Positions 51,501-63,412 of a DNA stretch of 64,000 nt are shown here, piece after piece. The translations under genes were made by a program, and so were the position numbers. Below the pieces are notes generated by a model. The model did not search any database. It saw nothing but the letters and a program-made list of their open reading frames with translations, and had not been told where the DNA came from. The stretch comes from Macrostomum hystrix (Eukaryota; Platyhelminthes; Macrostomidae), in the NCBI GenBank assembly GCA_950097015.1, contig CATNEN010000024.1, positions 5,780,001-5,844,000 of the forward strand, given 5' to 3'. Positions within the stretch are counted from its first letter, which is position 1; each line of letters starts with the position of its first letter.

Positions 51501-54367
51501 GGTGGCAGTGGCCTGTTCAGAGACAAAGTGTTGGTGGCAGTGGCCTGTTCAGAGACAAAGTGTTGGTGGCAGTGGCCTGTTCAGAGTCATAATGTGTTGG
51601 TGGCAGTGGCCTGTTCAGAGACCCAAAGTGTTGGTTGCTGTGACCCATTCAGAGACCCAAAGTGCTGGTTGCTGTGACCCATTCAGAGACCCAAAGTGCT
51701 GGTTGCAGTGACCCATTCAGAGACCCAAAGAGCTGGTTGCAGTGACCCGTTCAGAGACCCAAGGTGCTGGTTGCAGTGACCCGTTCAGAGACCCAAGGTG
51801 CTGGTTGCAGTGACCCGTTCAGAGACCCAAGGTGCTGGTTGCTGTGACCCATTCAGAGACCCAAGGTGTTGGTTGCTGTGACCCATTCAGAGACATAAAC
51901 TGTTGGTGGCAGTGGCCTGTTCAGACCCAAGGTGTTGGTTGCTGTGACCCATTCAGAGACATAAACTGTTGGTGGCAGTGGCCTGTTCAGAGACATAAAC
52001 TGTTGGTGGCAGTGGCCTGTTCAGAGACATAAACTGTTGGTGGCAGTGGCCTGTTCAGAGACATAAAGTGTTGGTGGCAGTGGCCTGTTCAGAGACATAA
52101 ACTGTTGGTGGCAGTGGCCTGTTCAGAGACATAAACTGTTGGTGGCAGTGGCCTGTTCAGAGACAAAGTGTTGGTGGCAGTGGCCTGTTCAGAGACATAA
52201 ACTGTTGGTGGCAGTGGCCTGTTCAGAGACATAAACTGTTGGTGGCAGTGGCCTGTTCAGAGACAAAGTGTTGGTGGCAGTGGCCTGTTCAGAGACATAA
52301 AGTGTTGGTTGCTGTGACCCATTCAGAGACCCAATGTGCTGGTTGCTGTGACCCATTCAGAGACCCAAAGTGCTGGTTGCAGTGACCCATTCAGAGACCC
52401 AAAGTGCTGGTTGCAGTGGCCTGTTCAGAGACCCAAAGTGCTGGTTGCAGTGACCCATTCAGAGACCCAAAGTGCTGGTTGCAGTGGCCTGTTCAGTGAC
52501 GGAGAACGAGTGATGTTTTTTAAGAAAGTTATTGCTTTAGTACAGCAAAGCTTTGCGTCAACAAAAGAAAAAATTTGGCAGCAAGGACAGGATAGTAAAG
52601 TCACATTACTCGTAGTCACCATTAATCGATGTATCCATCTTTTGTTAACTCTAAGCACACAATATGTCTAGATTTTGTACAAATATGACTAAAAAGCTAT
52701 CTTTGTTCTTGTGCCTACATTTGTGTGTAAATAAGGCGATGACATAAATTCTAAAAGCTTCAAAAGAGTAGCTAAAAGATTTTAGCGAAAAAATCTTTTT
52801 TTTCAGCTTTTACTATTTCTGGTTACCTGATCAAAAGTAGACTTCTTTCTACTTTTGAAAGACATGATGGGAGTATATGTGATTGTTTGATTGTGAGAGT
52901 GTTTTAGATGGGATTCGGCTTATGGGGTTTGAGATTGAAATTTGGGATTGGCTTTTTCAGATTTTATTTATGATTGCTTTTAAAGGGACTCGAGATTGCT
53001 TTTCAGGTAGGATTCGAGATTGATTTTCAGGTAGGATTCGAGATTGATTTTCAGGTAGGATTCGAGATTGATTTTCAGGTAGGATTCGAGATTGATTTTC
53101 AGGTAGGATTCGAGATTGATTTTCAGGTAGGATTCGAGATTGATTTTCAGGTAGGATTCGAGATTGATTTTCAGGTAGGATTCGAGATTGATTTTCGGAT
53201 AGGATACGAGATTGATTTTCAGATAGGATTCGAGATTGATTTTCAGGTAGGATTCGAGATTGAATTTCAGATAGGATACGAGATTGATTTTCAGATAGGA
53301 TTCGAGATTGAATTTCAGATAGGATACGAGATTGATTTTCAGATAGGATTCGAGATTGAATTTCAGATAGGATACGAGATTGATTTTCAGATAGGATTCG
53401 AGATTGATTTTCAGATAGGATTCGAGATTGATTTTCAGGAAGGATTCGAGATTGATTTTCAGATAGGATACGAGATTGATTTTCAGATAGGATTCGAGAT
53501 TGATTTTCAGGAAGGATTCGAGGTTGATTTTCAGGTAGGATTCGAGATTGAATTTCAGATAGGATACGAGATTGATTTTCAGATAGGATTCGAGATTGAA
53601 TTTCAGATAGGATACGAGATTGATTTTCAGATAGGATTCGAGATTGAATTTCAGATAGGATACGAGATTGATTTTCAGATAGGATTCGAGATTGATTTTC
53701 AGATAGGATTCGAGATTGATTTTCAGGAAGGATTCGAGATTGATTTTCAGATTGGATTCGAGATTGATTTTCAGATAGGATTCGAGATTGATTTTCAGGA
53801 AGGATTCGTGGTTGATTTTCAGATAGGATACGAGATTGATTTTCAGATAGGATTCGAGATTGATTTTCAGATAGGATACGAGATTGATTTTCAGATAGGA
53901 TTCGAGATTGATTTTCAGGAAGGATTCGAGATTGATTTTCAGGAAGGATTCGAGATTGATTTTCAGATAGGATTCGAGATTGATTTTCAGATAGGATTCG
54001 AGATTGATTTTCAGGAAGGATTCGAGATTGATTTTCAGATAGGATTCGAGATTGATTTTCAGATAGGATTCGAGATTGATTTTCAGATAGGATTCGAGAT
54101 TGATTTTCAGGAAGGATTCGAGATTGATTTTCAGATAGGATTTAGGATTGATTTTCAGGAAGGATTCGAGATTGATTTTCAGATAGGATACGAGATTGAT
54201 TTTCAGATAGGATACGAGATTGATTTTCAGGAAGGATTCAAGATTGATTTTCAGATAGGATTTAGGATTGATTTTCAGATAGGATACGAGATTGATTTTC
54301 AGATAGGATTCGAGATTGATTTTCAGGTAGGATTCGAGATTTATTTTCCGATAGGATACGAGATTGC

Positions 54368-54399
<32 letters not shown>

Positions 54400-54864
54400 T
54401 CTGATTGATTTTCAGATAGGATTCGAGATTGATTTTCAGGTAGGATTCGAGATTGATTTTCAGGTAGGATTCGAGATTGATTTTCAGGTAGGATTCGAGA
54501 TTGATTTTCAGGTAGGATTCGAGATTGATTTTCGGATAGGATACGAGATTGATTTTCAGATAGGATTCGAGATTGATTTTCAGATAGGATTCGAGATTGA
54601 TTTTCAGATAGGATTCGAGATTGATTTTCAGGAAGGATTCGAGATTGATTTTCAGATAGGATACGAGATTGATTTTCAGATAGGATTCGAGATTGATTTT
54701 CAGATAGGATACGAGATTGATTTTCAGGAAGGATTCAAGATTGATTTTCAGATAGGATTTAGGATTGATTTTCAGATAGGATACGAGATTGATTTTCAGA
54801 TAGGATTCGAGATTGCTTTTCAGGTAGGATTCGAGATTGATTTTCCGATAGGATACGAGATTGC

Positions 54865-54896
<32 letters not shown>

Positions 54897-55241
54897 TCTG
54901 ATTGATTTTCAGATAGGATTCGAGATTGATTTTCAGATAGGATTCGAGATTGATTTTCAGATAGGATTCGAGATTGATTTTCAGGAAGGATTCGAGATTG
55001 ATTTTCAGATAGGATACGAGATTGATTTTCAGATAGGATTCGAGATTGATTTTCAGATAGGATACGAGATTGATTTTCAGGAAGGATTCAAGATTGATTT
55101 TCAGATAGGATTTAGGATTGATTTTCAGGTAGGATACGAGATTGATTTTCAGATAGGATTCGAGATTGCTTTTCAGGTAGGATTCGAGATTGATTTTCAG
55201 GTAGGATTCGAGATTGATTTTCCGATAGGATACGAGATTGC

Positions 55242-55273
<32 letters not shown>

Positions 55274-56074
55274 TCTGATTGATTTTCAGATAGGATTCGA
55301 GATTGATTTTCAGATAGGATTCGAGATTGATTTTCAGATAGGATTCGAGATTGATTTTCAGATAGGATTCGAGATTGATTTTCAGATAGGATTCGAGATT
55401 GATTTTCAGGAAGGATTCGAGATTGATTTTCAGATTGGATTCGAGATTGATTTTCAGGAAGGATTCGAGATTGATTTTCAGATAGGATTCGAGATTGATT
55501 TTCAGGAAGGATTCGAGATTGATTTTCAGATAGGATTCGAGATTGATTTTCAGTTAGGATTCGAGATTGATTTTCAGATAGGATTCGAGATTGATTTTCA
55601 GGAAGGATTCGAGATTGATTTTCAGATAGGATTCGAGATTGATTTTCAGATAGGATTCGAGATTGATTTTCAGATAGGATTCGAGATTGATTTTCAGGAA
55701 GGATTCGAGATTGATTTTCAGATAGGATTTAGGATTGATTTTCAGGAAGGATTCGAGATTGATTTTCAGATAGGATACGAGATTGATTTTCAGATAGGAT
55801 ACGAGATTGATTTTCAGATAGGGTACGAGATTGATTTTCAGATAGGATACGAGATTGATTTTCAGGAAGGATTCAAGATTGATTTTCAGATAGGATTTAG
55901 GATTGATTTTCAGATAGGATACGAGATTGATTTTCAGATAGGATACGAGATTGATTTTCAGATAGGATACGAGATTGATTTTCAGATAGGATTCGAGATT
56001 GCTTTTCAGGTAGGATTTGAGATTGATTTTCAGGTAGGATTCGAGATTGATTTTCCGATAGGATACGAGATTGC

Positions 56075-56106
<32 letters not shown>

Positions 56107-58233
56107 TCTGATTGATTTTCAGATAGGATTCGAGATTGATTTTCAGATAGGATTCGAGATTGATTTTCAGATAGGATTCGAGATTGATTTTCAGGAAGGA
56201 TTCGAGATTGATTTTCAGGAAGGATTCGAGATTGATTTTCAGGAAGGATTCGAGATTGATTTTCAGATAGGATACGAGATTGATTTTCAGATAGGATACG
56301 AGATTGATTTTCAGATAGGATACGAGATTGATTTTCAGATAGGATACGAGATTGATTTTCAGGAAGGATTCAAGATTGATTTTCAGATAGGATTTAGGAT
56401 TGATTTTCAGATAGGATACGAGATTGATTTTCAGATAGGATACGAGATTGATTTTCAGATAGGATTCGAGATTGATTTTCAGATAGGATTCGAGATTGCT
56501 TTTCAGGTAGGATTCGAGATTGATTTTCAGGTAGGATTCGAGATTGATTTTCGGATAGGATACGAGATTGCTTTTCAGGTAGGATTCGAGATTGATTTTC
56601 AGATTGGATACGAGATTGATTTTCAGATAGGATTCGAGATTGACTTTCAGATAGGATTCGAGATTGATTTTCAGGAAGGATTCGAGATTGATTTTCAGAT
56701 AGGATACGAGATTGATTTTCAGATAGGATTCGAGATTGATTTTCAGATAGGATTCGAGATTGATTTTCAGATAGGATTCGAGATTGATTTTCAGGAAGGA
56801 TTCGAGATTGATTTTGAGATAGGATTCGAGATTGATTTTCAGATAGGATTCGAGATTGATTTTCAGATAGGATTCGATATTGATTTTCAGGAAGGATTCG
56901 AGATTGATTTTCAGATAGGATTCGAGATTGATTTTCAGATAGGATTCGAGATTGATTTTCAGATAGGATTCGAGATTGATTTTCAGGAAGGATTCGAGAT
57001 TGCTTTTTAGGTAGGATTCGAGATTGATTTTCAGATAGGATACGAGATTGCTTTTCAGGTAGGATTCGAGATTGATTTTCAGATAGGATACGAGATTGAT
57101 TTTCAGATAGGATTTAGGATTGATTTTCAGATGGGATTCAACGTTTTTTAGATGGATTTTGTTAATGGGATTTGGGAAATTTTACGGATGGGTCCCAAAT
57201 CTGTAAAAATGGATTGCTGATTGACTTTAAGATATGCTTTCGGGATTGATTTAAGATGGGATTATAAATCTGTTTCACGTGGATTTGGGAGGCCTTCTCA
57301 CCTAGCCTTGATGACGGTGAGCACCCTGCCCCTGCCCAGCAGCCGGATTTCACTCTCCAGTTGACCAACAGTGCCAGACTCCGCCAGCTTCCGCAGGCCC
57401 TCGCTAGCGTAGCCGCCAGCCTGCCAGATTGTGTAGCTGCGGTCGTGGCTGACGCCTGCAAAGTAAAACTTTGGGCTTGACTTTCAGCCCAAAGTTCAGA
57501 CCCTAGATCTATCTATCTCACCCAGCAGCTGGGACCAGGCTGCCACGTGGGCCACCGGCTGCAGCCGCCACGGCAACGCCAGGCCCTGGAACTGCAGCCG
57601 ATAGTTGGCCGGACCGCAGGCGCAACAGTCGGCAGCCGGCAGGCGGGTCACCGCAGGTCCACCCAGCACTGGGGCGCGGCACAGGACGCGGCTGGCCCGG
57701 CTCCACTGGTCGCTGACTCCGCGTCCGCCAGTAGTCTTGGCCAATGCTTGAACCTCCAGACACTCGGCAACATCTGGGCCAGAGGATGGCGCAGTCCAGG
57801 CGAAATCCAGCTTCTGGCCCTCATTCCGCTGTCTTTGCCGGCGTTGCTGACTCTGCCAACAGTCGCTGGAGCAGGTGAAAGACGCGCAGTCATTGTCTGG
57901 AAGGTCCGTCAGCGGCTCTAGAGTCAGTAGGCGGCCGATGTCCCGTCCAGCATCGCCTTGGTGAGGTCGAATGCCGACGGAGTAGGCGACCAGCTCGACC
58001 CCCGGCTCGGACAGGACGCTGATAACGTAATCACCGTCCGGGCGATAGTGTCCTCCAAGCAGCATCGCAGACAACTCATCGTCTCTGACGTCGCGAGCCG
58101 CAACCAGTTGAATTCGCAGCACTCGCCGGTTGCTAGCCGGTCGGCTGAGGTTGCGGCACAGCTCCAGACAGCAGATCTCTACTAGGACACAAGCCGTCAA
58201 GACCAGCCTCGCCAGCCTTTGCCATGCAGCCAT
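48496..58233 (-). CDS. F-spondin-like secreted protein (Reeler plus Spondin_N)
   Basis: Three exons with exact phase agreement: 58233-57522 (donor GTGAGA), 57455-57302 (donor GTGAGA) and 48883-48496, 417 residues plus stop. The ATG at 58233 lies in AACATGG context and begins a hydrophobic signal peptide (AAWQRLARLVLTACVLVEIC). Residues ~30-190 look like a Reeler domain (GHYRPDGDYVISVLSE, CASFTCSSDC, KLDFAWTAPSSG). Spondin_N follows: CACGPANYRLQFQGLALPW, HVAAWSQLLGVSHDRSYTIW, YASEGLRKLAESG in exon 2, then ILTVNSSHHLVTLLSRFS, ALLDLC and LTVWDAGT in exon 3. F-spondin normally continues with thrombospondin type 1 repeats; here the frame ends at a TAG inside the 46-bp array. Extracellular matrix/adhesion role is from family knowledge. 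Confidence 0.85.
48884..49505. other. Intron sequence of the spondin-like gene
   Basis: Unique intronic sequence between the exon 3 acceptor and the 34-bp array; no feature recognised. Confidence 0.4.
49506..52500. repeat. 34-bp minisatellite array, about 88 units
   Basis: Unit GACCCATTCAGAGACCCAAA GTGCTGGTTGCAGT (34 bp, shown split). Variant blocks are ordered: GCAGTGACCC at the left, GCTGTGACCCGTT alternating with CATT in the middle (50,790-51,290), and GTGGCAGTGGCC with AGACATAAACTG at 51,490-52,290. Lies in intron 2 of the spondin-like gene. Confidence 0.95.
52501..52980. other. Unique intronic sequence between the two arrays
   Basis: Contains an imperfect hairpin AAAAGTAGACTTCTTTCTACTTTT (about 52,833-52,857). 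Otherwise unremarkable. Confidence 0.5.
52988..57137. repeat. 24-bp minisatellite array, about 170 units
   Basis: Unit GATTTTCAGGTAGGATTCGA GATT (24 bp, shown split), with variants (CAGATAGG, CAGGAAGG, GATACGAG). Four times (about 54,366, 54,864, 55,241 and 56,078) the array is broken by GATTGATTGATTGATTGATT plus TTCTGATTG, which marks higher-order blocks of unequal length. Because 24 is a multiple of three, a 467-codon frame stays open by chance at the left end. Confidence 0.95.
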
Positions 58234-59350
58234 GTTGACCCGGGCAACCGAGAGAAGACAGAAACAGAAGAAGTTGTCAGCAATGGCTGACAGTTTGAAA
58301 AAAACAAACAAAGCTGAAGCCCCGTTTTTATAGGAGGGAACACATCAAGGGTCCAATCCGCCACTCTCCCATCTCTCGCTCTCCCCTCCATATTCCATCT
58401 TCCTTAAGAAGCCAAAGCCAATTTCCAGGCCATCTTTCACTTCTGCTACTCTTGACGCTGCAGTCATCTTCATCCCACCCCCAAACTGAATTTGCCAATC
58501 CCAGCTGGCTTGCCCCATCTCCCCCAGTTTCCTCTCCCCCAGTCTCCGCCAGTGTTTCTCGTTCAAGCTCTCTCAGCCAGCATGGCATAGTGGGAACTGG
58601 ATGCAGAGAAGCGCTGTGTAATTAAAAATCTGACGCCCCTTGAACAACACGAGAGAAAAAAGCGAGAAGATTGGTGTGTGTGTGTGTGAGTGTGTGTTTG
58701 TGTCTGGAAAAGTAGTTGAAAAACTGACACACACAAACAGGAGCAGGATGGAAAACCTTAGTATTTATACAGACAAATTTCTTTTCAAGTGTCCCAGGTG
58801 TCAACGGCTGTGTGGGCGCTCGGACTTCTTGGAGAAACGGAATTAGAGGCCACCTGGTCCATCTCTCGTCAGTGTGAGAAAAGTTAATGAAAATGTCTCA
58901 GCTGTTTCGATTGCATCTATTTTTGCAAAATTGCAAAGATGTGTCTCTGAGCCTGCGCCAATCGATACAAGAAGTTCTGCAGCAGAAATTCAGAGTGCAT
59001 GCATCGCATTGTGTGCATGAGTGTGTAAGTTTCAAGTGGTTTGTCCGGAATTAATTGAATAGGATTATATGTCAATTTTATATATTTCAGTTTATCTTCT
59101 TCATAGCCTTCTCGTTGGCCATTTTATTTACTTTAGATTTACATAAAAAAGCAAGTATTCTGGAAATTGAGAATATAACGATACAAAGATACTTACAGTA
59201 GTATGAGTGAGACACAATCCCTTTATTTAGAGCAATTAAATGAAATCGCTTAACACTCATAGTAATACCAATAATACCAATCAGACTTCACAACGCCCAA
59301 AACCTTCACTAACTCCACGGGATCGACAAACCCCAAAATCTCCAAACAGC
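58234..59350. other. Upstream region of the spondin-like gene and non-coding DNA
   Basis: 5' flank of the spondin-like gene (58,234-58,620). It contains TATAAAAACGGGG on the - strand at about 58,324-58,333, a possible TATA box about 95 nt upstream of its ATG. A TG-rich microsatellite lies at 58,673-58,702. No gene seen. Confidence 0.45.
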
Positions 59351-59475
59351 TTCACAAACCTCACAGACTTCACAAACCTCACAGACTTCACAAACCTCAC
59401 AGACTTCACAAACCTCACAGACTTCACAAACCTCGCAGACTTCACAAACCTCGCAGACTTCACAACCCCACAAAC
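59351..59475. repeat. 18-bp tandem repeat, 7 copies
   Basis: Unit TTCACAAACCTCACAGAC, seven copies, the last decayed. It keeps short frames open on both strands, which I do not call as genes. Confidence 0.85.
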
Positions 59476-59734
59476 TTGTAAACTTTTTGTATTTTGCAGT
59501 GATTCAGCATTCCCCACTGCGTTGTATGTCGCGTCCCTATTACATTTTTCATGGGTAATAAATGGATTGAGTCTGTGTACAAAAAAGGGGAAATGGTTTT
59601 TGTTTTAATTCAACCAGCTGCGGCACTAAATCAATGCCGGGGTTTGGTGCGATCGAGAATATCGATTTCTGCTTCATGTGTGTGTTGCGCGCACGTGTGT
59701 TTTCTTGCTAAAATCTAAAAAATCAATGTGCGAA

Positions 59735-60112
59735 AATCATTTCAACCGGACATTTTCTGTTGCACACGGCGGAATTTCAAATCCCACATTTCTCTTTTTT
59801 CAGTATCTTAATAATTCAACCAATCGGCATGAAAATCCTGAACGCGGGCTAAAATTCTCCGTTCTACCCGATAAAACAACTTCCAGAAGCACAAAACATC
59901 GGAATCGTCGAGATCGGCATCAGTCGCTGAATATCTCGATGATGTTGACGTGACGTCGGAAGACTTTGAATGTTACGCTCGTAATTTCATCTTAAACTGG
60001 CGGAAAATTTAGATCCAAATGGTGGACTTTCACTAAAATCGGTCACTCGGTTTGGGAGCAACCGTGTAGTAGACAGTGAGCATTTGAAATGCCTCCCGTG
60101 GTTAGGGAAGCT
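59735..60112 (-). repeat. Dispersed repeat family, copy 2 (inverted)
   Basis: The reverse complement contains GCTCCCAAACCGAGTGACCG, TTAGTGAAAGTCCACCAT, GAATATTTAGCCCGCG-like text and GATTGGTTGAATTATTAAG. It matches copy 1 and copy 3 in order. Confidence 0.65.
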
Positions 60113-60424
60113 AGTATGCTTGGTGTGAATTGCTTGTTCAGATAGTAAAAACTAACGTCCAAGAAGGATCGACCGTGAGAAAGCGTGCGGATCGGGTCGA
60201 GTTTTCATTTTCTCTGTCTAGACGCTCGCGCGAGTGTTAGCTCAAATCGGAACTCCTTATAGAAATTTATTATATACTCGTACATGCGCTCAGAAATTCT
60301 GCATGGCTTTAAGGGTACTTGTGCTAGCGCGGTGACTCACCAGTTCGCTATTATATGGCTTGCCTTGAAAATTCTTTTTTTCGTTTTATTCACAATACTG
60401 CTAAATATTAAATGAGCCGCGTAT

Positions 60425-61118
60425 AAGAAAGAGCCTCACGCACAGTTTCTAAGAAAGAGCCTGACCCAATGATTTTTATGAAAGAGGCTGACCCACAAAT
60501 TTCTAAGAAAGAGCCTGACCCATTGATTTTTATGAAAGAGGCTGACTCACAAGTTTCTTAGAAATAGCCTGACTCACTGATTTCTACGACAGCGGCTGAC
60601 CCACAAGTTTCTTAGAAATAGCCTGACTCACTGATTTCTACGACAGCGGCTGACCCACAAGTTTCTTAGAAAGAGCCTGACTCACTGATTTCTACGACAG
60701 CGGCTGACCCACAAGTTTCTTAGAAATAGCCTGACTCACTGATTTCTACGACAGCGGCTGACCCACAAGTTTCTTAGAAAGAGCCTGACTCACTGATTTC
60801 TACGACAGCGGCTGACCCACAAGTTTCTTAGAAAGAGCCTGACTCACTGATTTCTACGACAGCGGCTGACCCACAAGTTTCTTAGAAAGAGCCTGACTCA
60901 CTGATTTCTACGACAGCGGCTGACCCACAAGTTTCTTAGAAATAGCCTGACTTACTGATTTCTACGACAGCGGCTGACCCACAAGTTTCTTAGAAAGAGC
61001 CTGACTCACTGATTTCTACGACAGCGGCTGACCCACAAGTTTCTTAGAAATAGCCTGACTTACTGATTTCTACGACAGCGGCTGACCCACAAGTTTCTTA
61101 GAAAGAGCCTGACTCAAA
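60425..61118. repeat. 27-bp tandem repeat organised as 54-bp dimers
   Basis: Two related 27-bp halves alternate, CTGACTCACTGATTTCTACG plus ACAGCGG and CTGACCCACAAGTTTCTTAG plus AAAGAGC. About 12 dimers; the left end shows the less diverged ancestral monomers. Confidence 0.9.
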
Positions 61119-62065
61119 AGTTTCTAATCTTTCTAATTTCTGCCACTGAAAAAACCCGAACGCAATAGGTTTCTAGGAAACAACGTGACTCTTATTCCAA
61201 GAATTTAAGGAATTGTTGGTTTAGCTCCCATATTTTGATTTCTAATTAGGAAGTACAGCCTTCTTAAAGTGCTTTTTAAAGAAGGAAAATGAGATTTCAA
61301 CTTTCAAGACCTTAAAAGGAGCTTTTCTAACTACATCTAGCAAGCTAAGACAATAAAACCCTAAACTCACGAAGTCTAACAAAAGAATAAACTGGAAATT
61401 GTAAGAAAATAAAAGCAATAAAAACGAAGTTCCATTTTAAGCAATCATCGCCTCGCCTACGCCAAGACCAGTTAGTTAGGCTATTGTAACGAAATGACAG
61501 ATTTTTCATAAAAGACAAGACAATTATAGAAATAACAATTATGACTTCGCGTGTAGACCCTTTTTATTTCAAACTATTTTTTTTGGTTTTTATATGGCCT
61601 GTCTGAAACAGAAAGACGGAGCAGACAAAAGTGAGACAGAAAAATATGAGGCCGTTAAGTTGGCAATTGTTTCCATATCTTATCTGTGGGGGGGCATTGA
61701 GTTGACTGAAGAGATCTGTAATACCTGTAAAGACTATACTAACCTGTTTATGCCTATCAGCGATATGCAGCAACAACAACACTTCGACCAACTTTGATAA
61801 ATATGTGGACCAATAGAGCACCCATTTCAACTCTGTGCCTGACTGAAAACAAAATGCTCGGGTATTATACGTGTCGATAGACAATTTTGTTTGTATTCAA
61901 TGCTACTCTCTTGCACAAACTCGAGGTTTTCATTCCTGTTTGCCGCACTCTCTTAGACAGGATAGTTATGGATAGTAAAGTAGGTTAGTGTCAGGAAATC
62001 TACTGGCCTCTCATTTTAGAGGGACACAAATGATTTTTTTTGAAAGTATAGAAAAACCACGCTGT
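61119..62065. other. Non-coding stretch
   Basis: AT-rich. Short frames on both strands around 61,560-61,880 show no domain or splice support. Confidence 0.4.
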
Positions 62066-62365
62066 TTTTCCCCTGGAAAAAATGCCCGCTGCCAACTTCA
62101 CGATTGCTCCCAAACCGAGTGACCGATTTTAGTGAAAGTCCATCATTTTGATCAAAATTTTCCACCCTTTACGCTGTACTAACTTTCAAAGCCGTCCGAC
62201 GTGAGCATCACGGTTTTTGCTGACATCATACATTGGTGGTTTCTGCCTCCAGACACCCCGACGAGAATTGTTGAATATCTCGACTATACCGATGCATTGT
62301 GATTCTAGAAGTTGTTCAATCGGATAGAGCGGAAAATTCTGAAAAGTCCGAATTAAGGAAATAAA
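62066..62365 (+). repeat. Dispersed repeat family, copy 3
   Basis: Contains GCTCCCAAACCGAGTGACCG, TAACTTTCAAAGCCGTCCGA, TTGTTGAATATCTCGA and GATAGAGCGGAAAATTCTGA. Same order as copies 1 and 2. Confidence 0.65.
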
Positions 62366-62820
62366 AACAAGCATGGCGTCACGGTGAGGTACATCACAAT
62401 TAAATTTGTAAGTTGGCCCAAATTTAGCTAACTTCTTTCGTTCCTTCTAATACGAGCTAGTTGTCAAAAACTTGTCAGGCGAGGTTTGAAGTATAATGTC
62501 TATATTATTATTTTCATTGCATCGAGCACAATTGCCGACCCGGCGGGGGTGGTCCGCTGAGTACACTGAGTCTAGCACTCATTGGCAGGCTCGATCGAGG
62601 GTGAGCTGCAGCCCTGTTGAACGCCATAGGTTTAGCAGCTCGAGTTCAATGGTACTTGCGTATCTTGGCTGACCTTGGGAGGCGGGGGGTAGCTGTCTGG
62701 GCACAGCGGACTCGGCTGCAATACATTTTAGGTACAAAATACCGCCCGCAAACACCGATAAGCAAGGAAATCTGAGTCTAGTCTGTCTTGTTCTGCTCCT
62801 GGAATTAAAAAGCACTCACA

Positions 62821-63099
62821 ATGGCCGACTCAGAGATTCAGCCGGTCGCTGCGGCTCCAGCCGAGTCAGCTGACAATAATCCCAAGTCCAAGTCCAAGTC
62901 CAAGTCCAAGTCCGAGTCCAAGAAGCGTCCGGACGACGCCGTGAAGCTCGGCTGCGGCGGCTTCTTTCGCCGACGAAAGAAGAAGTCGGCTGGGAAGGAC
63001 GGCGATGCCGTTGCCGACGGCCAAGAGCAGGAGCAGAAGTCGAAGGCGCCGATTGAGAAGCCGAAGAGGCCTGAGCAGAAGCCGTCTGCGGCTGTACAG
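62821..63099 (+). CDS. First coding exon of an unidentified Lys/Ser-rich protein
   Basis: ATG at 62,821 (CACAATGGCC). 93 codons end at a good donor (GTACAG|GTGAGC, intron from 63,100), phase 0. The residues are charged and disordered: MADSEIQPVAAAPAESA, a (KS)n run encoded by AAGTCC hexanucleotides (62,885-62,925), then KLGCGGFFRRRKKKSAG and Pro/Lys-rich sequence. No domain is recognisable. The basic FFRRRKKK patch could bind membranes or nucleic acid; this is speculation. Codon-like composition, Kozak match and donor support a real exon. Downstream exons are beyond the window. Confidence 0.6.
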
Positions 63100-63146
63100 G
63101 TGAGCCTCCGTGCGCTTCCTGGCACAGGTTATCCCCTCGATCAGCG

Positions 63147-63412
63147 GGATGGGTCAGGAGGGGAAAACAGCCCATCTACTGGATAAGTCAGGAAGGGAAA
63201 ACAGCCCATCTACTGGGTGAGTCAGGAGGGAAAACAGCCCATCTACTGGATAAGTCAGGAGGGAAAACAGCCCATCTACTGGGTGAGTCAGGAGGGGAAA
63301 ACAGCCCATCTACTGGGTGAGTCAGGAGGGGAAAACAGCCCATCTACTGGGTGAGTCAGGAGGGGAAAACAGCCCATCTACTGGGTGAGTCAGGAGAGAA
63401 AACAGACCATTT
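63147..63412. repeat. 34-bp tandem repeat, 8 copies, in the first intron
   Basis: Unit GGGTGAGTCAGGAGGGGAAA ACAGCCCATCTACT (34 bp, shown split), eight copies of 33-34 bp. Most units contain GGGTGAGT, a strong splice-donor-like sequence, starting 47 nt after the real donor. Confidence 0.9.

Noticed and set aside
49900-52032. Several open frames in the 34-bp array (HSETQSAGCSDPF-type repeats)
   Set aside because: 34 bp is not a multiple of three, so frames cycle through the repeat by chance; no unique sequence.
52974-54377. 467-codon open frame on the + strand (GFEIDFQV repeats)
   Set aside because: It is only the 24-bp minisatellite read in frame; no start context, splice sites or non-repeat sequence support a gene.
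58640-58846. Short frame with KCPRCQRLCGRSDFL
   Set aside because: A single possible zinc ribbon in a 68-codon frame next to a TG microsatellite; no start or splice support.
59240-59608. Frames with NLTDFT repeats on the + strand and VKSVRF on the - strand
   Set aside because: Produced by the 18-bp tandem repeat on both strands; no other support.
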